In this document: positions 8,293 through 16,507 of the stretch, one piece after another | Layout: every line of letters begins with the position of its first letter | Position numbering within the stretch: position 1 is the stretch's first letter | From: Acidobacteria bacterium Mor1 | GTDB taxonomy: Bacteria; Acidobacteriota; Polarisedimenticolia; Polarisedimenticolales; Polarisedimenticolaceae | DNA: 64,000 nucleotides | Assembly (NCBI GenBank): GCA_001664505.1 | Contig: CP011806.1 | Location: 2,984,377 to 3,048,376 of the forward strand | Reading direction: 5' to 3' | Program-made: the position numbers and the translations under genes | The notes under the pieces: model-generated | Told to the model about the DNA's origin: nothing | Seen by the model: only the letters and a program-made list of their open reading frames with translations | The model's database searches: none

Positions 8293-9492
8293 ATGCCCGT
8301 GCGTTCCGTACCGTTGCTGACTGCCCTGACGGCGCTGATCCTGGCGACACTGCCGGTGCTTTCGGCCTCTGCCGGCGACCCGGCACCCGAGACACCCCCA
8401 CCCCTGGGCTACCGGCTCGCGTCGGCTGACGTCCAGGTGCCGTTCAATCATGTGGATGCGCATGTCAACGTATCCGCCACGGTCAACGGCAAGGGGCCCT
8501 TCCGCTTCCACGTCGACACCTACAACAGCTTTCCCGCATCGATCGACGACGACCTCGCGCGGGAACTCGGGCTCGAGCCGGTGGCCAAGGTCCCCAACAG
8601 CGACGGCACCGAGATCAAGATGCGAGATGTCGTCCGCCTCGACGAGGTCTCCATCGGCGGGGTGACCTTCACCAACGTGATGGCGCTGGTCGGAGACTAC
8701 GACTACGTACCCACGCCCGACGGGGGCAGCCTTCAGGGTTTGATCGGGTTCACCTCGTTGAAGCAGCTTCTCGTGACCTTCGACTACCCGGCGAGCGTCC
8801 TGCGCTTCCGGGAGGGCAAACTGCCTGCAGACGCGTCCCACACGGCACCGTTCAAGCTCTGGACCGGCTCGCCGGACCTGATGATCGAACTCGGCGGCAA
8901 GGAAATCCCCATCGGGATCGACACCGGCTCCGGCGCTGCCTGGCTGCTGGACCACTCCCAGGCGGAACGCCTCGCGATCGAGGACACGCTGGAGACCGTC
9001 GGTGAGGTCCGCACCGTCCACGGCAGTCAACCGCTGCTCCGTGGCGCCCTGCCCCACCCGCTCTCCCTGGCCGACCACGAGATCCATCCCGCCGTCGGCC
9101 ATTTCATGAAGCTGGGGATGCCCCGTGGGCTGGTGGGCTATGGCGTGTTGAGGTCCTTCGCGGTGACCTTCGACGGCAAGCGCCGTGTGGTCCGGTTCGA
9201 ACGGGAACCGGAGCCCGAAGCGGTGACGCTGAGCCCCGAAGAACTCGAGGATTGGGTCGGCAGCTTTCATCACGACGACCGAACCTTCGTTCTGCGGCTC
9301 GAGGGCAAGGAACTCATGTTCCACGAAGCCGGGCTTCCCGGTCAGAGGGCGATTCCGCTTTCGGCCGACGAACTCAAGCTGCGCGGATCGCCGACGCGAA
9401 TCCGCCGCCGGCTCGGGCCCGGCGGGGAGCCGGTTCTCGAGATCCGGCTGCACCCCGGCCGCCCACCGCTGGTGGCACCCCGCAGCAGCTAG
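8293..9492 (+). CDS. Secreted retropepsin-like aspartyl protease
   Basis: A 399-residue exported protein with a signal peptide (residues 1-27, ending ASAGD). Two retropepsin/pepsin-like lobes are visible. The second has a standard active site, Asp210-Thr-Gly-Ser-Gly. The first has the right surroundings (FRFHVDTYNSFPASID, then an LIGFTSLKQLLVTFDYP strand) but reads Asp75-Thr-Tyr in place of Asp-Thr-Gly. One lobe may therefore be impaired or specialised. The last 90 residues resemble a small beta domain often found after bacterial aspartyl protease domains. AGGAG lies 8 nt before the ATG. The gene follows the ArsR-like regulator closely. Confidence 0.75.
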   Translation: MPVRSVPLLTALTALILATLPVLSASAGDPAPETPPPLGYRLASADVQVPFNHVDAHVNVSATVNGKGPFRFHVDTYNSFPASIDDDLARELGLEPVAKVPNSDGTEIKMRDVVRLDEVSIGGVTFTNVMALVGDYDYVPTPDGGSLQGLIGFTSLKQLLVTFDYPASVLRFREGKLPADASHTAPFKLWTGSPDLMIELGGKEIPIGIDTGSGAAWLLDHSQAERLAIEDTLETVGEVRTVHGSQPLLRGALPHPLSLADHEIHPAVGHFMKLGMPRGLVGYGVLRSFAVTFDGKRRVVRFEREPEPEAVTLSPEELEDWVGSFHHDDRTFVLRLEGKELMFHEAGLPGQRAIPLSADELKLRGSPTRIRRRLGPGGEPVLEIRLHPGRPPLVAPRSS

Positions 9493-9540
9493 TGTCCGGT
9501 GCGGGACACCAGGCCCCGGTCGAAAAAAGCGGTGCATGGT

Positions 9541-9590
9541 GGTGACCTCCGCCCTCCTCAGGCGTTGTGCATGTGGAGAGGAGGGTCACC
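9541..9590 (+). promoter_or_regulatory. Hairpin enclosing the ribosome binding site of the next gene
   Basis: GGTGACC (9541-9547) pairs with GGTCACC (9584-9590), and CTCCTC (9554-9559) pairs with GAGGAG (9578-9583), with a 6-nt bulge on the 5' side. The second pairing covers the Shine-Dalgarno of the gene starting at 9591. This would hold the site closed in the folded mRNA. No experimental support is available; it is a visual fold. Confidence 0.4.
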
Positions 9591-10793
9591 ATGTCGAAGC
9601 TTCTTGTCGCCTGGGTTCTCACTGCGTTGATCGCCGGACCGGGGACCTCGCACAGGGAGGACGAATCGTCCCCCGACCATGTGGCTGCTCCCGCGATCGG
9701 AGACCGGTTGCCGGACCTGGGCAGGCTTCAGCCCCTTCGCGGCGAACCAGCCATCGAACAGATCGGCGAGATATCCGGGACAACCCACCTCCTCGTGTTC
9801 TGGACGTCGTGGTGCTATGCGTGCCGGGAGTCCGTCGAACAGCTCAACCGGCTCCAGGCCGCAGTCGGCAATACCGCTTCGGTCGTGCTGGTCGTCCACG
9901 AATCCTCCGAACAGATCGAGCCGGTCCTGGAGGAGCTCGGAGTTCGGACCCAGGTGGTGCGCGACGACCATGGCTTCGCCTTCGAGCGAATGGCGGTACG
10001 CGGGGTCCCGCTGGGGGCCCTCGTCGGGCCCACGGGCCGGATCGAAGCGATCACCCACCCCGGCGAGGTGACTGTCGAGGCGCTCCTGGCCACGTCTCGC
10101 GGCGAAGCGGTGACCCTCCCGGGAACCGAGATGCAGGCAGCCTACGCCTTCAGCACCAATTGGGATCTCCGGGCACTCGAAGCCGAGGGCACCGAGCCCC
10201 TGGTGCGACTGACGGATGCCGAGGTCCAGGGCCAGTTCGCCCGCTTCGACCCGGAATCGGGGCAGATCCGGGCGCCTGGCCGGCGCCTGCGCTCCCTGGT
10301 GGCCGATGCCTGGGACACTCCCCACGAACGCATCGAAAGCCGGCTCGGCGCCGAACTCGACCGGCGCCTTCTGGACGTGACCATCGTTCCGCCGGACGGG
10401 TCGCTGGACACCAGTCGGCGACTGCTTCGGAACGCCCTCGGGGAACTCTACGGAGTACAGGTTCGGCGCGAGCAACAACCCAGGGATGCAGCTGTCCTGC
10501 TCCTCGCCCCGGACAACACCGGCCCGACGCCATCGACGGCGAGTCGCCCATCGCTGAGTACCCTGGGACCGACCCTGAGTGGCGCCACGACACTCTCCGA
10601 GGTTGCCAAGTGGATCGGCGGACTGCTGGACCGGCCGGGAATCGACGGAACCGGACTGGGGCGCCGACTCTACGAACTGGAACTCGACGGTCGAAACATG
10701 GAAGAGCTCCGAACGTCGCTATCGCACTACGGCCTGGATCTGCGCCTCCAGCGCCGAAGCGTGGAGGTGCTGCTTGTGGAGCATGCGCGCTGA
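9591..10793 (+). CDS. Thioredoxin-like protein with Soli_cterm-like domain
   Basis: A 400-residue exported protein. After a signal peptide (residues 1-20), residues 34-170 are a TlpA-type thioredoxin fold with the redox motif Cys75-Tyr-Ala-Cys78 (FWTSWCYACRES) and the cis-proline loop RGVPLGALV. Residues 200-400 resemble the TIGR03435/Soli_cterm (DUF3738) domain seen mainly in Acidobacteriota: a SLVADAWDTP segment, RLLDVTIVPPDG, RRLLRNALGELYGVQV and a closing DGTGLGRRLYELELD. The domain's function is unknown. The ATG at 9591 has GAGGAGG 7 nt upstream. It most likely acts as a periplasmic thiol-disulfide protein. Confidence 0.75.
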   Translation: MSKLLVAWVLTALIAGPGTSHREDESSPDHVAAPAIGDRLPDLGRLQPLRGEPAIEQIGEISGTTHLLVFWTSWCYACRESVEQLNRLQAAVGNTASVVLVVHESSEQIEPVLEELGVRTQVVRDDHGFAFERMAVRGVPLGALVGPTGRIEAITHPGEVTVEALLATSRGEAVTLPGTEMQAAYAFSTNWDLRALEAEGTEPLVRLTDAEVQGQFARFDPESGQIRAPGRRLRSLVADAWDTPHERIESRLGAELDRRLLDVTIVPPDGSLDTSRRLLRNALGELYGVQVRREQQPRDAAVLLLAPDNTGPTPSTASRPSLSTLGPTLSGATTLSEVAKWIGGLLDRPGIDGTGLGRRLYELELDGRNMEELRTSLSHYGLDLRLQRRSVEVLLVEHAR

Positions 10794-10822
10794 GGGGAAG
10801 CCAGGCTTGGGGTGCGAACGCC

Positions 10823-12271
10823 TCAGGGAACTACGCCAGGATCCAACCCTTCGACAATTTCACGATCCGTCAACCAGCCGCGAACCTTGCCCTCGGGAGT
10901 GCCGTCCTCGGTCACGAAAACATCCTCGGCGCGCTCGGTCTCTGCCATACGCTTGCGGGCATCCTCGAGGGTCTCTTCCTCGCTGACCGTGGCGAAGGTG
11001 TTCTCGAACATCTCGCGCATCTCCTGCACGTCGAGAATGTCCTGGAGCGTCAGCTTGGAAACATCCTGTCCGCCAAGAGCCTGCCGCGTCATGAAGCGGT
11101 CGATCATGCTGGCGTGAATGATGTAGACCGCCCTGCCTCCCTTGAGCAACGGAATCCGGGTCCAGCTCCGATCATCGAGCTCTTGCAACAGATCCTTGAG
11201 CAGCAACTCGTCGGGGCGCTTCTTGTCGAGGTCGTAGTAGAACATCCGGTCCGTCCGGGTCATACGCGTCCCCACCGAGTTGACCCGGCTGTGGCGCATG
11301 AAGCAAAAGTCGAAGGTCAGTTCGCCGTTGAGTCGTGACACCCAGCTAACCAGCGGAATGAACTCGTCGTCGCCGTTGATTTCACGGAATCGGCTCCAGC
11401 AAGGAATCTGGGGATCACGTTTCCCCATGCTGTCGAGCATCTGCTGAACGATCGTCTCCCACCAATCCAGGGATCGACCGGGGTATGCTGCTTCCCACTC
11501 GCCGATCAGCTTTTCGAAGTGCGACGGCTTGTTCACGGCGGCCCGGGCGAACAGCCCAGGGAAGCCTGGTGAATGGTCGACCACCTTGACCTTTTCACGG
11601 ATCTTCTGTCGACCCTCCTCGTCGTTCCGGACCCCGTCCAGGTCGGCCTCGGGGATCTCCAACTGCAAGTGTGTCCAGGCGGACCACCCTTCGCGGGCTC
11701 CGGGCTCCTTGATGGCCTCTCTCAGTTCACGAAGAAGCTCTTCGGCCCTTTCGTCGATTTCTCTCTCACTCAGACCGGTCAGCGGGCCGGGGGCAATAGT
11801 CTTGGACTCCCCCGTCTTCTCATCCATCACCTCGTAGGCGGGATAGAAATCGGGTTCGCGGAAACGCCGGGCGAATGAGATCACGCTATCGCGTTCCCAT
11901 GCCAACACCTGGAGCTTGCCCTGGAAGACAATCGGCTTGTCGGGGAGACACTGCAGTACCAGCACCTCCGTCCGAGCGGAGTTCGGCTCCTCGGCCAACC
12001 CACACTCCCACATGCAGTAGTCCCAGTCCTTGTACTCCCCGTTCTGATCGATACGAGACGTATAGATGAGAATGACCAACCCCGTTCGGCTCAGGGCCGT
12101 CCGGAGCTCATCGTTGATCTTCTTTCCTACCCGAGGTCCCTCATAGTTCGGGTCGCTCGAGAGGTGGACGTCTACGTTGCCGCCGGAGATGTTGCGCACG
12201 AAGCGTGCGATCGCACCTCCGATGTCGGTGTCCGAGTGCTTGTGACTGATGAATACCAGGGGCTTCGACAT
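10823..12271 (-). CDS. TIR-domain effector protein
   Basis: A 482-residue protein. Residues 1-110 are a TIR domain: VFISHKHSDTD at the first strand, a SRTGLVILIYTS strand, and WDYCMWECGLA, whose Glu89 matches the catalytic glutamate of TIR NADases. The middle (about 150-410) is not recognised. The last 60 residues carry a CBS-like half-repeat (VFVTEDGTPEGKVRGWLT), a possible nucleotide-sensing element. TIR proteins of this type usually cleave NAD or make cyclic ADP-ribose signals. The ATG at 12271 has GGAGG 7 nt upstream. It is the last gene of a four-gene operon, 13 nt behind the protease gene. Confidence 0.85.
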   Translation of the reverse strand: MSKPLVFISHKHSDTDIGGAIARFVRNISGGNVDVHLSSDPNYEGPRVGKKINDELRTALSRTGLVILIYTSRIDQNGEYKDWDYCMWECGLAEEPNSARTEVLVLQCLPDKPIVFQGKLQVLAWERDSVISFARRFREPDFYPAYEVMDEKTGESKTIAPGPLTGLSEREIDERAEELLRELREAIKEPGAREGWSAWTHLQLEIPEADLDGVRNDEEGRQKIREKVKVVDHSPGFPGLFARAAVNKPSHFEKLIGEWEAAYPGRSLDWWETIVQQMLDSMGKRDPQIPCWSRFREINGDDEFIPLVSWVSRLNGELTFDFCFMRHSRVNSVGTRMTRTDRMFYYDLDKKRPDELLLKDLLQELDDRSWTRIPLLKGGRAVYIIHASMIDRFMTRQALGGQDVSKLTLQDILDVQEMREMFENTFATVSEEETLEDARKRMAETERAEDVFVTEDGTPEGKVRGWLTDREIVEGLDPGVVP

Positions 12272-12284
12272 CTCTATCCTCCGC

Positions 12285-14003
12285 TCATTCCTCTCCGACA
12301 GCCTTGCGTTTGGCGAGGTCCGCTTCGATACCCGCCCGTATGGCCCCGATCTGAACACCCTCGTTGGCCTTGTAGGTCCCCTCGACTCCGTTGAGCCGGG
12401 GCATCTTGCGCAGACCACGATGGTGCAGCCCGATGAGCTCCCATTCGCGATTGAATACGGGGCTCCCGGAGCTCCCGGGCTCGGTGGGCGAGCGGTAGTG
12501 CAGGAAACGGTCATCTCGATCGAGCAAGTGGTTGTCGTGGATCGAGAATGACAGTTTTCGCCCCTGCGGGTGCCCGATGATGTAGGCTCGCTGCCCCTCA
12601 CCCACCGGGAGGCGATCAGCGACCGCAACCGGCTGCGGAGCAGACGCATCCTCATCTGGATCCGGAAGCCCTTTGACCCGCAAGAGTGTCGTATCGAACT
12701 CATCGGGCGGGGAGGTCCAGAGTTCTTCGACTTCGAGCGCCTTCTCGGAACCGCCCGCCCAAAGATCGAAGCGTGCGCGAGCCTTCGACGGACGCAACGC
12801 CTGCCGCACCGACTCGTCGTCACTGACGACGTGACTATTGGTCATCAGCAGGAATTCCCCGGCCCATTCGGGGTGTAGATCTCCAGCGCGGAGCAAGAAC
12901 CCGGTCCCGACGGACTCTTCGTTGACGTCTTCGATTCGCGCCACGCCGGCGGCGCAGGACATGGCTTTCTCCAACCACCTCACCGACGTAAAACCGTCTC
13001 GGCCGAAGACTCTCTCGAACCCGGAGTCTGCCAACAACTCCGCGTACGACTCCCCGCGCGCTTCTGCGCTGCCAAGCCGGATGTCGGCACCCGGTTGGTC
13101 CAGGAGCCTTGCCTTCAGCGCAGGCAGAATCTTGTCACCCGGCGCCTTGTCGGCCGTAAGCCGCCAGACCATGGTCAGCTGCCGATAGGTGCTACCCAAC
13201 TCGAATGCATCGGTATCGCGACTGTCCAGGTAATCGTGGAGCCACACCAGGGCTTCCTCGTAGTATTCGGACTCGTAGCGCCCCAACCCGACACAGGCTT
13301 CGAGACCTGTCGCATGGTCCCAGGTGTCGGCGTCCTTGTTCTGACGGCGCTCCTTTACCTCCTCGAGAATATCCTTGGCTCTGCTTTGTGCCGAGAGTGA
13401 AAGATCTCCAATGCCGTCGAGTTCGAGGCCATCGTCGTCGGCTCGCTGCCACAGCGCAACGCTGTTGATTCCTTGCCAGACCTTGCGCTTCTTCAGCACC
13501 GGATGGTTCCTGTACTCCTCGTAAACTCCGGAATAGAACTCCAGGGCCTTCTGAATGAAGCCCCTATTGCGACTCCGCGCCGGGTTCGCGCCGAGCGTGT
13601 AGAGGTCCTTATAGGCCCGCCCCAGCAATCCTCGCGCCTCGGCGTTCTCGTCGGGATCCGCGTCTGGACCATGCTCGGCGGACCGAGCTGCCAACCCTTC
13701 GAGTACAGAGATTCCACTGGTCAGCTTGCCCTGGTCGAGTAACGCCTGGGCGTACATACGCAAGACCTTGGATGCTTGCTGGCCGTTCTGGAGCAAGGCA
13801 TCCGCGACGTTCTCCATCAACACGAAGTAGCGTTGCCTGCGAAGCAGCTCGAGAGCGGTCTTCGCCTTGTCTGCGGGATACTTGTCGTCGCGGTCACGAA
13901 CATGTTCGATCAACTCATCGCACAGCGTGGCCGCAGCGTCGTGGTCGAACGCCTTGACCGCCTTCTCCAGCTTGTCGTTGAACTCCGACGGCTTGAAGAT
14001 CAT
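12285..14003 (-). CDS. TPR-like protein with C-terminal trypsin-like protease
   Basis: A 572-residue protein. Residues 10-340 are helical and TPR-like, with a central stretch (VWQGINSVALWQRADDDG) that recalls the DUF4071/TRAFs-binding helical domain; that match is tentative. Residues 350-560 are a trypsin-fold protease with a full triad: His391 in MTNSHVV, Asp437 in DEFDTTLL and Ser512 in PGSSGSPVF. There is no signal peptide, so it acts inside the cell. The start overlaps the end of the hydrolase gene by 4 nt (ATGA at 14000-14003). Proteases of this kind act as effectors in bacterial conflict systems, released by upstream sensing; that role is inferred from context. Confidence 0.8.
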   Translation of the reverse strand: MIFKPSEFNDKLEKAVKAFDHDAAATLCDELIEHVRDRDDKYPADKAKTALELLRRQRYFVLMENVADALLQNGQQASKVLRMYAQALLDQGKLTSGISVLEGLAARSAEHGPDADPDENAEARGLLGRAYKDLYTLGANPARSRNRGFIQKALEFYSGVYEEYRNHPVLKKRKVWQGINSVALWQRADDDGLELDGIGDLSLSAQSRAKDILEEVKERRQNKDADTWDHATGLEACVGLGRYESEYYEEALVWLHDYLDSRDTDAFELGSTYRQLTMVWRLTADKAPGDKILPALKARLLDQPGADIRLGSAEARGESYAELLADSGFERVFGRDGFTSVRWLEKAMSCAAGVARIEDVNEESVGTGFLLRAGDLHPEWAGEFLLMTNSHVVSDDESVRQALRPSKARARFDLWAGGSEKALEVEELWTSPPDEFDTTLLRVKGLPDPDEDASAPQPVAVADRLPVGEGQRAYIIGHPQGRKLSFSIHDNHLLDRDDRFLHYRSPTEPGSSGSPVFNREWELIGLHHRGLRKMPRLNGVEGTYKANEGVQIGAIRAGIEADLAKRKAVGEE

Positions 14004-14941
14004 GGCCAGGAAATCCCGAGCTGCCTCGCGAGATGCGTTCGCAGCTCTCCCTTCGAAAGATACTTCGCGATATCGTGGCGCCACTTTCCGCCATTGACCT
14101 GCAACTGGTCGATGACCACGCGGGTCCCGTTGCGCAAGTAGTCGTTTTGCAAGCGAGTATCCAGGGATACCGGGTCCAGCCGATCTGCGATATTCACCCA
14201 ACTGTGAGTCACTCGGCCCGCGGGGAAACCATCCTGGCGTGAATACTCGGGCTTGAGCTTGTCCTGGATCTCGTCGATACCCAGCGGTGATCCGATCGTC
14301 ATGAGGCCATCGACGGCAGGACACTCCGGGACTCGCTTCAAGCAATCGTAAGCAATCACGGTACCCATGCTGTGACTCACGACGACGTGCGGCCCATTGC
14401 CGCTGCGGGCCGCCCCCTCCTTGATCGCTTCCACGAACCGTCGACGAATCTCCGTCTGCACCTGATAGGTCTCCCCAGGGCGAGGGCTGTGTTCCACGTT
14501 GAACAAGTAGTGGTGAACGTCACGCAACAGGGCCTTCATCAGGCGCCGTTTTATGAACCATGGCAGCGGAATCCGCTCGAAACCCGGCTGATCGCTGGGC
14601 TCCGGCGCGTACTCATCCCCTTCAGGTGATGGCTCTTCGTAACCCAGCTTTCCGGTCAGACCCTGGACGAAGCGCTGCTGCTCCTCGGAAAGGCTGTCCT
14701 TCCAAGCATCGCGATCGTCCAGTTCTTGGGTCGCGACGTCGGAACCGACTCGTTCCGGACCCCCTTCGTCATCGTCCGGCTCGGCGTACATGACATCGGC
14801 CCAATAGACCATGCGGGTATCGATACTTCTGTTGTGGAGATCGATCCCTTCATCTTCTCTCAAGGCGCGCAGCCACATGTTGTGCAGCTCTTCCGGTTCC
14901 GGCTTGTTGCAGATACCGTGAATAAACGTTACGTGTGCCAC
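14000..14941 (-). CDS. Alpha/beta hydrolase (lipase/esterase-like)
   Basis: A 313-residue cytoplasmic protein. It opens with VTFIHGICNKP, the oxyanion-hole HG motif. The nucleophile elbow is SHSMG with Ser191, followed by the TIGSPLG strand. Asp253 or Asp256 in NIADRLDPVS and His289 in KWRHDI complete a plausible triad. An acidic insert (residues 50-120) separates the first strands. No signal peptide is seen. It is the second gene of the TIR/protease operon and overlaps the protease gene by 4 nt. Hydrolases of this fold can be toxic lipases in conflict systems, but the substrate is unknown. Confidence 0.8.
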   Translation of the reverse strand: MAHVTFIHGICNKPEPEELHNMWLRALREDEGIDLHNRSIDTRMVYWADVMYAEPDDDEGGPERVGSDVATQELDDRDAWKDSLSEEQQRFVQGLTGKLGYEEPSPEGDEYAPEPSDQPGFERIPLPWFIKRRLMKALLRDVHHYLFNVEHSPRPGETYQVQTEIRRRFVEAIKEGAARSGNGPHVVVSHSMGTVIAYDCLKRVPECPAVDGLMTIGSPLGIDEIQDKLKPEYSRQDGFPAGRVTHSWVNIADRLDPVSLDTRLQNDYLRNGTRVVIDQLQVNGGKWRHDIAKYLSKGELRTHLARQLGISWP

Positions 14942-14984
14942 GTCCTGCCACCTCCAGGGACCCTCATCCGGGCCCTAATCTCGA

Positions 14985-16001
14985 TCAGCTGAAATCGACC
15001 TCACGGGAGAGCTTCGTCTCATTGAGGCCGACCCGGATTACCGCATAGGTCATGTGTTGAAACGGGTCGTGGTAGTTACCCGCCAGCATGTCTTGCCTCG
15101 AAACCCCAGACGGGACGAGCTTCTTGAAGTGCGGAAAGAAGATCGGATCGTTCTCGATCAGGCTACCGTAGTCCCGGCCACGGGCCAGTAGGCAGAATCC
15201 CTTGTCCATCGAGCCGAGCTCGATGCTGGCCATGCCCCCGGTGAAGTCGGTCTTGGCCTTTTCCGTCAAAGCGAGCGTCATGGGACGGCTCTTGAACAAG
15301 TAGTCGGGGGAGTCGTCGTGCAGCCGCCCGACGAGTTCGTCGATGAACCCGACCGCCTTTCCGGTGATCGCAGGGAAACCGATCGCGGATGTGAGCGCCG
15401 TTCCCGTGCCGGACTGAAGGAACTTGAACACCCGCTGCCACCAGCGCGGCTCGCGATGCTTGACAACCTCGAAGGACAACTCGGCAAGTCCTCCGGGAAT
15501 CTCAATGGGGCGATTGGAGAACGCAGCACTCAGATCGGTAGTCAGCTCATCCGGCGCTGCCTTGGCGTCCTTGGCCTCGTTGTAGAGATTCAGCCCGGCA
15601 GACAGGGACCAGAACAGGGTGTCCAACGGGGAGTTGGAGCTCTTGTCCTTCCCCATGTCGATCCGAAGAGTTGCCTTGGTTCCTTTGTCGACATCATCGT
15701 CCCCCGCCTGAAAGGAGACCATTTGAAGTTTGGCCAGAACATCGGGCTTCTCATCGGAGCCCTTGAGCGACGGCTTCACGTCGGTCGAGTCCAAGATGGT
15801 GTCCCCTTGGTCCTCCTTGTTGAACTGGAAGATGAGGAACTGGTCCGCTAGGTCTCCGGAACTCAGGCTGCGGTTGGCGGTCGTCGCACGCGCACGGGTA
15901 CGTCGCTCCAATCCCTCGTTCCCGAGGTTGTCCCGATCCGGCAATACCAGTCGGATCGGTTCGTCACGCAAAGTGCCAAAGACAGAATCGCTGGTAGACA
16001 T
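14985..16001 (-). CDS. Unrecognised protein, first gene of the TIR operon
   Basis: A 338-residue protein with no family I can name. It has no signal peptide; one moderately hydrophobic stretch occurs around residues 197-215 (GTALTSAIGFPAITGKAVGF). The composition is balanced and soluble-looking, with a conserved-looking C-terminal part (SIELGSMDKGFCLLARGRDYG and HMTYAVIRVGL). It begins the four-gene minus-strand operon, 43 nt ahead of the hydrolase. Position suggests a sensor, adaptor or target-binding component of the system, but nothing in the sequence proves it. Confidence 0.7.
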   Translation of the reverse strand: MSTSDSVFGTLRDEPIRLVLPDRDNLGNEGLERRTRARATTANRSLSSGDLADQFLIFQFNKEDQGDTILDSTDVKPSLKGSDEKPDVLAKLQMVSFQAGDDDVDKGTKATLRIDMGKDKSSNSPLDTLFWSLSAGLNLYNEAKDAKAAPDELTTDLSAAFSNRPIEIPGGLAELSFEVVKHREPRWWQRVFKFLQSGTGTALTSAIGFPAITGKAVGFIDELVGRLHDDSPDYLFKSRPMTLALTEKAKTDFTGGMASIELGSMDKGFCLLARGRDYGSLIENDPIFFPHFKKLVPSGVSRQDMLAGNYHDPFQHMTYAVIRVGLNETKLSREVDFS

Positions 16002-16170
16002 GGGTGACTCCAGGTAGAGAGGTGAGACGCGTTTCGAGAATTTGAACTCAGTCTAACCCGAGACGATGCGAAGGAGAGGCCGTCGTGCCCGGATCACACG
16101 ATTCCGGGACCGCCGCACCGGTGATCGCAGCAGCGAAAACTCTAATTTCTCTACGCGCAAAACCTTCACA

Positions 16171-16184
16171 TCCCACATGTGGGA
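16171..16184. promoter_or_regulatory. Perfect 14-bp palindrome, candidate operator
   Basis: TCCCACATGTGGGA reads identically on both strands and lies 170 bp upstream of the TIR operon and 324 bp upstream of the efflux operon. It may be a dimeric repressor site. No matching second copy was noticed in the gap. Confidence 0.35.
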
Positions 16185-16457
16185 AGCGCGCCCCGTCCGC
16201 GAGGTATGAATCTGCAGTGCCTACCTGGGTTCCGCCCCGACTCCCCGACCTTCGATCACTTCCTTTTCGTTCCGACACGGCCACTCAAGTCCAGCTGCCC
16301 GCAGGAAGGGTCCGGTACCCGGCCGGCGGACTCTGAGAGTTGCCCTGCCGGGCTCCCGCATCGCTCCGCGATCCAAACCTTGAAGTGCGTGTCTCCATTT
16401 ACGTTTCTTTACGAAAACAGCCGTGCGCAAGCCCGTAGACATCCCCTGACAGCAGCC

Positions 16458-16477
16458 CTTCGCCGCCTCCGGCGAAG
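16458..16477 (+). terminator. 8-bp hairpin upstream of the efflux operon
   Basis: CTTCGCCG (16458-16465) pairs with CGGCGAAG (16470-16477) around a CCTC loop, 30 nt before the adaptor start codon. No T-run follows, so it is more likely a 5' leader structure than a true terminator. Confidence 0.35.
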
Positions 16478-16507
16478 AACCGTGGAACGCGGTAGGATGA
16501 GCCAATC

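Larger units (their letters stand above)
16002..16507. other. 506-bp gap between divergent operons
   Basis: This gap separates the TIR operon (start 16001, minus) from the efflux operon (start 16508, plus). It is less GC-rich than its surroundings and should hold both promoters. It contains a 14-bp palindrome at 16171-16184 and a hairpin at 16458-16477. No gene with a credible start or protein motif was found, and no promoter was confidently assigned. Confidence 0.5.
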
